Of a stretch of DNA of 13,574 nucleotides, positions 1 through 5,533 are shown one piece after another (positions within the stretch are counted from its first letter, which is position 1; the number at the start of each line of letters is the position of its first letter). The translations under genes and the position numbers were made by a program. Source of the DNA: WTXA01 sp041741995 (GTDB taxonomy: Bacteria; Bacillota; TC1); contig JBGSJN010000005.1 of NCBI GenBank assembly GCA_041741995.1, positions 1-13,574 on the forward strand, written 5' to 3'. Below the pieces are notes generated by a model that ran no database searches, was not told where the DNA came from, and was given only the letters and a program-made list of their open reading frames with translations.

Positions 1-52
1 CTGGGCTGATTTAGAACAAAAGAAGCAAAAGGCAATTCAAAAAGCAATGTAA
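1..52 (+). CDS. C-terminal end of an unidentified gene (partial)
   Basis: Reading from base 2, an open frame runs for 16 codons to a TAA at 50-52 and encodes WADLEQKKQKAIQKAM. The tail is basic and glutamine/lysine-rich, as at the end of a helical C-terminus, but it is too short to assign to a family. The stop lies two bases before the hairpin at 55-90, which fits a gene ending at a shared convergent terminator facing guaB. Because only the tail is inside the window, both the frame and the existence of the gene are inferred from this arrangement. Confidence 0.4.
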   Translation, partial: WADLEQKKQKAIQKAM

Positions 53-90
53 AAAAGATAACCAGAAATCATACGAATTCTGGTTATCTT
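51..90 (-). terminator. Intrinsic terminator of guaB, possibly bidirectional
   Basis: A perfect 13-bp inverted repeat pairs 55-67 (AAGATAACCAGAA) with 78-90 (TTCTGGTTATCTT) around a 10-nt loop. Read on the minus strand, the stem is followed by a T run (the A run at 51-56), the normal form of a rho-independent terminator, about 73 bases beyond the guaB stop. On the plus strand the following bases are only moderately T-rich, so it may terminate the left-edge gene less efficiently. Confidence 0.8.
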
Positions 91-162
91 AACACTTTAA
101 TTTTAACTATTTTTCTTGTCTACTTGACAAGGGATGCATCAAACTACATGTCTCTACTTAAT

Positions 163-1623
163 CTATTTCCTATAATTTGGTGATTCCTTAGTTATCTGAA
201 CATCATGAGGATGCCCCTCAACCAAACCAGAATTTGTAATCCTAATAAACTCAGCCTCATGCTGTAGAGCATAAATATCCTTTGTTCCACAATAGCCCAT
301 ACCAGCACGCAGACCACCAATCAACTGGAATATAGTCTCGGAAGTAGCACCCTTATATGGCACCCTACCTTCAATACCCTCAGGCACCAGCTTCTTAGCA
401 TCCTCCTGGAAATATCTGTCCTTACTACCATCTTTCATAGCAGCAATAGAACCCATACCTCTATAACTCTTATAACTCCTACCTTGATAAATCTCTACAT
501 CACCAGGGCTCTCCAAAGTACCAGCAAGCAATGACCCCAACATCACCACAGATGCTCCGGCAGCAATAGCCTTTGTCAAATCACCAGAATACTTAATACC
601 ACCATCACCAATAATTGGGATACCATACTTCTCACCAACACTAGCACATTCGCTAATTGCCGTAATCTGTGGTACACCAATTCCAGCAATAATCCTGGTT
701 GTACAAATAGAACCAGGTCCAATCCCTACCTTGACACAATCAGCTCCAGCCTTTATAAGAGCTTCAGTAGCTGCAGCACTAGCCACATTACCAGCAATAA
801 TATCCAACTCACCATACCTGTTCTTAACTTCACTAACTAAATCCAGAACTCCTTGAGAATGGCCATGAGCAGTATCAATAACCACAACATCAACCCCAGC
901 ATTCACAAGAGCCTCAAGTCTATCAAACACATCCTTTGATATACCCACAGCAGCCCCGCATCTTAACCTTCCTCTACTATCTTTAGAAGCATTAGGATAC
1001 TGATAAGTCTCCTCTATATCCTTAATGGTTATAAGACCTTTCAACTTATTATTCTCATCCACCAAAGGAAGTTTCTCAATCTTATGCACCTGGAGAATTT
1101 TTTCTGCTTCTTCCAAGGTTGTGCCAACACTAGCAGTAACAAGTGGAGCCTTAGTCATCAAATCTTTTATTGGCTTATCATATTCAGATTCCCCAATAAA
1201 ACGCAGATCCCTATTAGTCAAAATACCAACCAATGTTCCGTCAACAGTCACAGGAACTCCAGAAATCTTGTACCTTCTCATTAACTCCATTGCATCACTA
1301 ATAAGATCATCTGGACCAAGATAGATAGGATCAATAATTATCCCGTTTTCTGATCTTTTAACCCTGTCCACTTCGAGAGCCTGTCTTTCTATACTCATAT
1401 TCTTATGAATAATACCAATACCACCTTCTCTTGCCATGGCTATAGCCATATCAGACTCGGTAACTGTATCCATACCTGCACTCATCAAGGGAATATTCAA
1501 CTGAATATTTTTGGTTAAATTAGATTTTAGAACTGCATCCTTTGGTAAAATATTTGAATAGCCTGGCACTAAAAGGACATCATCAAAAGTCAGACCTGTT
1601 TTTATACTGTCTAGTAGGTTCAT
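163..1623 (-). CDS. guaB: IMP dehydrogenase
   Basis: The enzyme oxidises IMP to XMP with NAD+, the first committed step to guanine nucleotides, in the cytoplasm. From the chosen start it is 486 residues, normal for bacterial GuaB. The barrel opens with GLTFDDVLLVPGYSNILP. Two CBS regulatory domains lie at roughly residues 85-205. The catalytic loop GPGSICTT has its cysteine at about residue 307. The phosphate-binding DGGIKYSGD, YRGMGS and the flap motif RYFQ follow in order. The open frame extends nine codons further upstream, but the AAAGGAG ribosome site sits seven bases before the ATG at 1621-1623 and would lie inside the longer version; the shorter start is therefore chosen. The gene diverges from the pur operon and has its own promoter and terminator. 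No key residue is missing. Confidence 0.97.
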   Translation of the reverse strand: MNLLDSIKTGLTFDDVLLVPGYSNILPKDAVLKSNLTKNIQLNIPLMSAGMDTVTESDMAIAMAREGGIGIIHKNMSIERQALEVDRVKRSENGIIIDPIYLGPDDLISDAMELMRRYKISGVPVTVDGTLVGILTNRDLRFIGESEYDKPIKDLMTKAPLVTASVGTTLEEAEKILQVHKIEKLPLVDENNKLKGLITIKDIEETYQYPNASKDSRGRLRCGAAVGISKDVFDRLEALVNAGVDVVVIDTAHGHSQGVLDLVSEVKNRYGELDIIAGNVASAAATEALIKAGADCVKVGIGPGSICTTRIIAGIGVPQITAISECASVGEKYGIPIIGDGGIKYSGDLTKAIAAGASVVMLGSLLAGTLESPGDVEIYQGRSYKSYRGMGSIAAMKDGSKDRYFQEDAKKLVPEGIEGRVPYKGATSETIFQLIGGLRAGMGYCGTKDIYALQHEAEFIRITNSGLVEGHPHDVQITKESPNYRK

Positions 1624-1653
1624 CGTCATTCTCCTTTGGTAAAATTTCATTGT

Positions 1654-1682
1654 ATTATATCATAGAAAAATTCATTAGTAAA
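1654..1682 (-). promoter_or_regulatory. Predicted sigma-A-type promoter of guaB
   Basis: On the minus strand a TATAAT -10 box (plus-strand ATTATA, 1654-1659) lies 17 bp from a TTTACT -35 box (plus-strand AGTAAA, 1677-1682; 4 of 6 match to TTGACA). Transcription would start near 1647, leaving a leader of about 24 nt before the guaB ATG. That is too short for a riboswitch or attenuator. It also places the longer in-frame ATG of guaB (1648-1650) at or just upstream of the predicted transcript start, supporting the shorter start. Confidence 0.7.
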
Positions 1683-1687
1683 CCAAT

Positions 1688-1716
1688 TGAATTGTGAAGA
1701 TAATTTTCACAATTCA
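1688..1716. promoter_or_regulatory. Inverted repeat in the guaB-purE divergent region
   Basis: Perfect 11-bp arms, TGAATTGTGAA (1688-1698) and TTCACAATTCA (1706-1716), flank a 7-bp centre, GATAATT. The repeat begins five bases upstream of the guaB -35 box and is about 35 bp upstream of the purE -35 box. The position suits a protein-binding operator for either promoter. It has no T tract on either strand and is not obviously a terminator. The half-sites resemble Rex and CRP/FNR sites, but the spacing fits neither. The function is inferred. Confidence 0.5.
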
Positions 1717-1751
1717 TAAAGAAAAAAATGACAAAAAACATGCTTAAACAC

Positions 1752-1780
1752 TTAACAAAATCAAATTAGAGGTATATAAT
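1752..1780 (+). promoter_or_regulatory. Predicted sigma-A-type promoter of the pur operon
   Basis: A TTAACA -35 box (1752-1757; 5 of 6 match) and a perfect TATAAT -10 box (1775-1780) are separated by exactly 17 bp. Transcription is expected near 1786-1788, giving a leader of about 53 nt before purE. The leader holds no recognisable purine riboswitch core or terminator. Regulation is therefore more likely at initiation, through the operator boxes that start at the -10 box. Confidence 0.8.
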
Positions 1781-1794
1781 GAAAACGTATTCAT
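1779..1794 (+). promoter_or_regulatory. LacI/CcpA-family operator (cre-like box 1)
   Basis: ATGAAAACGTATTCAT matches every defined position of the Bacillus CcpA cre consensus WTGNAANCGNWNNCAW. It is nearly palindromic: 7 of 8 half-site positions pair around a central CG. It overlaps the last two bases of the pur -10 box and the predicted transcription start, where a bound repressor would block initiation. The same architecture would suit another LacI-family regulator, for example one acting like enterobacterial PurR, so the cognate protein is not determined. Confidence 0.6.
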
Positions 1795-1810
1795 TTGTAA
1801 CCGTATACAT
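1795..1810 (+). promoter_or_regulatory. LacI/CcpA-family operator (cre-like box 2)
   Basis: TTGTAACCGTATACAT also matches every defined position of WTGNAANCGNWNNCAW and directly abuts box 1, with no intervening base. The central CG pairs of the two boxes are 16 bp apart, about one and a half helical turns, which would place two dimers on opposite faces of the DNA. Its symmetry is weaker than box 1 (5 of 8 half-site positions). It lies in the start of the transcribed leader, suiting repression by roadblock. Confidence 0.55.
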
Positions 1811-1839
1811 TTTTAAAATTTTTGACTAAGGAGTGAAGA

Positions 1840-2343
1840 ATGTACAAGAAAATTGCAATTGTTATGGGAAGTGACAGCGACCTAAAAGTCGTAAAAAAAG
1901 CCACAGAAAAACTGAAGGAATTTGGAGTAGATTACGAGATTCACGTAATGTCAGCTCATAGAACACCAAAGATCGCCTGCGAATTTGCCGAAAAAGCAGA
2001 AGCTCGTGACTTTGGTGTAATTATTGCAGCCGCAGGAATGGCTGCTCACCTGGCAGGTGTTATGGCCGCACACACCACATTGCCAGTAATCGGAATACCG
2101 ATTAAATCAAGTCTTGACGGACTCGATGCTCTACTTGCAACAGTCCAGATGCCTCCAGGTATACCTGTAGCCACAGTAGGCATTGATGGTGCAGAAAACG
2201 CTGCAATTCTAGCAGTACAAATCCTGGCAGTCGGCAATCCCGAACTGACTAAAAAACTATTAGAATTTAAGGAACAAATGGCAGCTAAAGTAGTAGCAAA
2301 AGACCAAAAGTTACAAGAGGAGGTTAAGACATGGAAAAATTAG
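1840..2343 (+). CDS. purE: PurE, N5-carboxyaminoimidazole ribonucleotide mutase
   Basis: PurE forms CAIR, which PurC then uses. The 167-residue protein has the phosphate-binding GSDSD at 10-14, SAHRTP at 38-43 with the catalytic histidine at 40, AAHLAG at 68-73 and MPPGIPVATV at 104-113. SAHRTP, rather than the SAHKT of class II AIR carboxylases, places it with class I PurE, which in known cases rearranges N5-CAIR made by PurK. No purK is present in this window, so direct use of AIR and CO2 or a distant purK are both open. An AAGGAG ribosome site at 1828-1833 lies six bases before the ATG. It is the first gene of the operon, and its end overlaps purC by 13 bases. Confidence 0.96.
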   Translation: MYKKIAIVMGSDSDLKVVKKATEKLKEFGVDYEIHVMSAHRTPKIACEFAEKAEARDFGVIIAAAGMAAHLAGVMAAHTTLPVIGIPIKSSLDGLDALLATVQMPPGIPVATVGIDGAENAAILAVQILAVGNPELTKKLLEFKEQMAAKVVAKDQKLQEEVKTWKN

Positions 2344-3044
2344 AACAACTATACGAGGGTAAAGCAAAAAAAGTCTTTAAAACAGACAACCCCGACCTAT
2401 ACATCGTCACCTACAAAGATGACGCAACAGCCTTCAACGGCGAAAAAAAAGGGACTATAGAAAACAAAGGTATAGTAAATAACCTGGTAACCAACCACCT
2501 GATGTCAATGTTGGAAACCAAAGGCATCAAAACACACTTCGTTGAAGAATTAAATGAAAGAGAAACTCTGGTCAAGAAAGTTGAAATAATTCTAATTGAA
2601 GTTATCGTCAGAAATATAGCCGCAGGTTCACTATCAAAAAGATTAGGCTTACCTGAGGGCACAGTACTAAATAAAACTGTGCTTGAATATTCATATAAGG
2701 ATGATGAACTTGGAGATCCGATGATCAACGAATACCACATCGCAGCCCTGAACCTGGCTACTCCTGAAGAATTAAAAATAATTGCCGATTATGCTTTTAG
2801 AATCAATGACATTCTAGGAGACTACCTAAAGGACTTAAATATCGAATTAATAGACTTCAAACTTGAATTTGGAAGAACAGCTGATGGAAGTATTATTCTT
2901 GCAGACGAAATTTCACCAGATACTTGCCGTTTCTGGGATAGTACCACCAAAGAAAAACTAGACAAAGATCGCTTTAGAAGAGATCTAGATGGAGTTGAAG
3001 GAGCCTATCAGGAAGTTATGAAAAGACTTCTTGGAAGAGGTTAA
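2331..3044 (+). CDS. purC: SAICAR synthetase
   Basis: PurC ligates aspartate to CAIR with ATP to give SAICAR. The 237 residues match the compact bacterial family. The nucleotide-binding YEGKAKKVF is at 8-16, EVIVRNIAAGS at 90-100, the signature LIDFKLEFG at 173-181 and DEISPDTCRFWD at 192-203. The ATG lies inside the end of purE, with GAGGAGG at 2317-2323 seven bases upstream, so translation is probably coupled. The gene ends one base before the purF start. PurB, which would act next, is not encoded here. Confidence 0.96.
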   Translation: MEKLEQLYEGKAKKVFKTDNPDLYIVTYKDDATAFNGEKKGTIENKGIVNNLVTNHLMSMLETKGIKTHFVEELNERETLVKKVEIILIEVIVRNIAAGSLSKRLGLPEGTVLNKTVLEYSYKDDELGDPMINEYHIAALNLATPEELKIIADYAFRINDILGDYLKDLNIELIDFKLEFGRTADGSIILADEISPDTCRFWDSTTKEKLDKDRFRRDLDGVEGAYQEVMKRLLGRG

Positions 3045-3045
3045 A

Positions 3046-4518
3046 ATGTTAAATAAACTAAATGAAGAATGTGGAGTCTTTGGAGTCTACAACAATGATG
3101 ACCATGATGTAGCCGGACTTTCCTACTATGCTCTCTATGCTTTACAGCATAGGGGGCAAGAAAGTTGTGGTATTGCCATAAATAGAGATGGTATCATTAG
3201 AGGCCACAAAAATCTTGGACTAGTTAATGAAGTCTTTGACCAAAAGACTCTAAAAAGCCTGGGCCAAGGTAAAATGGCCATTGGCCATTGTCGCTATGCT
3301 ACTTGTGGTCAAGGTATGATCAGCAATGCCCAACCACTAATGATTAATCACCTAAAAGGTTCCATGGCTATTGCCCATAATGGGAACCTAACCAATACAG
3401 GTGAATTAAGAAGAGAATTAGAACTTGGTGGAGCAATTTTCCAAGGAACAAGCGATACCGAAGTTATCGCCTATATATTAACTAAGCAAAGACTAGTATC
3501 AGCCTCCATAGAAGAGGCAGTTTCTAAGACTATGGACATTATCAAGGGAGCCTATTGTCTTCTTGTTATGTCTCCTAAAAAACTAATAGCCGCCAGAGAC
3601 CCTTACGGCATCAGACCTTTAAGCATTGGCAAGCTGGGAGATAGCTATATGATAGCCTCAGAAACCTGTGCTTTGGAAAGTAACGGTGCCACCTTTGTTA
3701 GAGATGTACTACCTGGAGAAATTGTAGTCATCGACGAAACGGGACTAAAAAGCATTACAACACATGTAAGTAACAAATGTCACCTATGTGTCTTTGAGTT
3801 TGTCTACTTTGCTAGACCGGATTCGGTAATCGAAGGTTCTTGTGTCCAGACTGCCAGACAAAGAGCAGGAAGTTATTTAGCCCTTGAACACCCAGTCCAG
3901 GCAGATGTGGTTATTGGAGTACCGGACTCCGGACTCGATGCCGCCCTCGGTTTTTCAAAACAGTCGGGTATAACTTACGGAGTAGGTCTGCTAAAAAACA
4001 AATACGTTGGCAGAACCTTTATCCAGCCGGACCAGATCCAAAGAGAAAAAGCTGTCAGAATAAAACTTAATCCTATCGCCTCAGCTCTAAAGGACAAAAG
4101 AGTTGTCCTTATAGACGATTCAATAGTTAGAGGAACTACCAGTAAAAGAATAGTGCAACTAATTAGAGATGCAGGAGCCAAAGAAGTACATATGAGAATA
4201 TCAGCACCACCTTTTAGATATCCCTGCTATTTTGGTACTGATGTAGACACCCAGGAAAACCTGATTGCCTGGCATATGTCAATTGAAGAAATTGCCAAAG
4301 AAATCGGTGTAGACTCATTAGGTTACCTTAGTGTTCAAGACGTGAAGAAAATTGCTACAAATTCAGCCTGCGACTATTGTGTTGGTTGCTTTACTGGAGA
4401 ATATCCAATGGAGGTTCCAAAAGGTAGCCAGAAGCATATTTGTGAAATACCACTAGGCGCTGAGAAAACAGCTGAGTATGAGTATGATATGGAGGTTGAA
4501 GACAATGAAGAGTTTTAG
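3046..4518 (+). CDS. purF: Amidophosphoribosyltransferase, iron-sulfur type
   Basis: PurF transfers the amide nitrogen of glutamine to PRPP to give phosphoribosylamine, the first and usually feedback-inhibited step. The 490-residue protein begins MLNKLNEECGVFG: an eight-residue propeptide is expected to be removed to expose Cys9 as the N-terminal nucleophile, as in the Bacillus enzyme. The glutaminase half shows RYATCG, AHNGNL and GTSDTEV. The transferase half shows the PRPP loop VVLIDDSIVRGTT (about 353-365). Cys248, Cys394, Cys445 and Cys448 match in spacing the four ligands of the Bacillus-type [4Fe-4S] cluster, making the enzyme probably oxygen-sensitive. An upstream in-frame TTG at 3031 lies within purC and covers the ribosome site GAAGAGG, so the ATG at 3046 is preferred. 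The gene overlaps purM by 14 bases. Confidence 0.97.
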   Translation: MLNKLNEECGVFGVYNNDDHDVAGLSYYALYALQHRGQESCGIAINRDGIIRGHKNLGLVNEVFDQKTLKSLGQGKMAIGHCRYATCGQGMISNAQPLMINHLKGSMAIAHNGNLTNTGELRRELELGGAIFQGTSDTEVIAYILTKQRLVSASIEEAVSKTMDIIKGAYCLLVMSPKKLIAARDPYGIRPLSIGKLGDSYMIASETCALESNGATFVRDVLPGEIVVIDETGLKSITTHVSNKCHLCVFEFVYFARPDSVIEGSCVQTARQRAGSYLALEHPVQADVVIGVPDSGLDAALGFSKQSGITYGVGLLKNKYVGRTFIQPDQIQREKAVRIKLNPIASALKDKRVVLIDDSIVRGTTSKRIVQLIRDAGAKEVHMRISAPPFRYPCYFGTDVDTQENLIAWHMSIEEIAKEIGVDSLGYLSVQDVKKIATNSACDYCVGCFTGEYPMEVPKGSQKHICEIPLGAEKTAEYEYDMEVEDNEEF

Positions 4519-5533
4519 CGACAGTTACAAAGCTGCAGGTGTTGATGTTACAGCTGGTTATGAAGGTGTCGAATTAATAAAGGAACATGTTAAAAGAACC
4601 AAGATACCTGGTGTCCTATCAGATCTAGGTGGCTTTGCCGGACTATTCCAACCTGATATTAAAAATATGGAAGAACCAGTAATGGTTTCCGGTACAGATG
4701 GTGTAGGTACTAAACTTAAATTAGCTTTCACTCTAGACAAACATGATACTGTGGGCATCGATTGTGTAGCCATGTGTGTCAATGACATTATCTGTTGTGG
4801 AGCTACTCCTCTATTCTTCCTAGACTATATTGCTGTAGGCAAGAACGTGCCAACAAGGGTTGAACAAATAGTTGCCGGTATTGCTGAAGGGTGTGTACAG
4901 GCTGGTTGTGCTTTAGTTGGTGGTGAAACTGCAGAAATGCCTGGTTTCTATCCTGAAGATGAGTATGATATGGCTGGCTTTGCTGTTGGGATGGTAGATA
5001 AGAAAAAAATATTGGATCCTTCAAAAGTAAAGGCTGGAGATATATTAATCGGCCTTCCATCAAGTGGTCTACATTCCAATGGTTTCTCCCTGGTGAGAAA
5101 GATTTTTGAAAATGAAAATCTAACCGAATATAGGGAGGATTTAAAAGCATCACTTGCTGATACCCTAATAACTCCAACCAAAATATATGTTAAGGAAATA
5201 CTAAAGCTTCAAAAAGAAGTTTCAATTAAGTCCCTCTGTCATATTACAGGTGGTGGTCTTTATGAGAATATCCCTAGAGCTCTACCACCTGGATATGGTG
5301 CTAGAATAAATAAGGAATCTATTCCTAAACAACCAATATTCAAACTCTTACAGGAAAAGGGCAATATCCCAGAAAGAGACATGTATAATACATTTAATAT
5401 GGGACTTGGTATGTGTGCTATTGTTTCACCAGAAAATTCAACCTTAACAATTCAAACACTTCATAATGCAGGTCTTCTTGCCTTTGAAGCTGGTGTTGTG
5501 GTAGCAGGTCTAAATGGTGTTGAAATATGTTAA
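4505..5533 (+). CDS. purM: AIR synthetase (phosphoribosylformylglycinamidine cyclo-ligase)
   Basis: PurM closes the imidazole ring, converting FGAM to AIR with ATP. The 342-residue length is typical. Seen in order are SGTDGVGTKLK (62-72), CVAMCVNDIICCGA (87-100), the conserved LVGGETAEMPGFY (137-149), DMAGFAVG, SSGLHSNGFSLVR (186-198) and HITGGGLYENIPR (246-258). The frame stays open nine codons further upstream, but GGAGG at 4491-4495 lies nine bases before the ATG at 4505, and this start gives the normal family N-terminus MKSFSDSYKAAGVD. Both ends overlap neighbours (14 bases with purF, 7 with purN/D), a sign of translational coupling. Confidence 0.96.
   Translation: MKSFSDSYKAAGVDVTAGYEGVELIKEHVKRTKIPGVLSDLGGFAGLFQPDIKNMEEPVMVSGTDGVGTKLKLAFTLDKHDTVGIDCVAMCVNDIICCGATPLFFLDYIAVGKNVPTRVEQIVAGIAEGCVQAGCALVGGETAEMPGFYPEDEYDMAGFAVGMVDKKKILDPSKVKAGDILIGLPSSGLHSNGFSLVRKIFENENLTEYREDLKASLADTLITPTKIYVKEILKLQKEVSIKSLCHITGGGLYENIPRALPPGYGARINKESIPKQPIFKLLQEKGNIPERDMYNTFNMGLGMCAIVSPENSTLTIQTLHNAGLLAFEAGVVVAGLNGVEIC

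Noticed and set aside
115..131. Small hairpin CTTGTC-N5-GACAAG downstream of guaB
   Set aside because: It has a six-base stem without a T tract on either strand, close to a much stronger terminator at 51-90; there is no evidence of function.
1624..1650. Nine-residue longer start of guaB
   Set aside because: The extension covers the ribosome binding site of the internal ATG and coincides with the predicted transcript start; the shorter 486-residue form matches the family.
1692..1712. Rex or CRP/FNR site
   Set aside because: The half-sites match, but the spacers (7 bp for Rex, 9 bp for CRP) are three bases too long, which would put the half-sites on the wrong helical face for the known dimers.
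1787..1839. Purine riboswitch or classical PurBox in the pur leader
   Set aside because: The predicted 53-nt leader is too short and lacks the conserved purine aptamer core and any terminator. No CCGAAC-type PurBox pair is present.
3031..3045. TTG start for purF five codons upstream
   Set aside because: It lies inside the end of purC and over the ribosome site. The ATG at 3046 gives a Bacillus-like short propeptide before the nucleophilic cysteine.
4478..4504. Nine-residue longer start of purM
   Set aside because: It has no good ribosome site and would encode a non-family N-terminus. GGAGG at 4491 serves the ATG at 4505.
4803..5177. Minus-strand open frame opposite purM
   Set aside because: It is a shadow of purM, rich in low-complexity glutamine and leucine, with no family resemblance and no ribosome site. 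The other antisense and alternate-frame open stretches within pur genes are similar.
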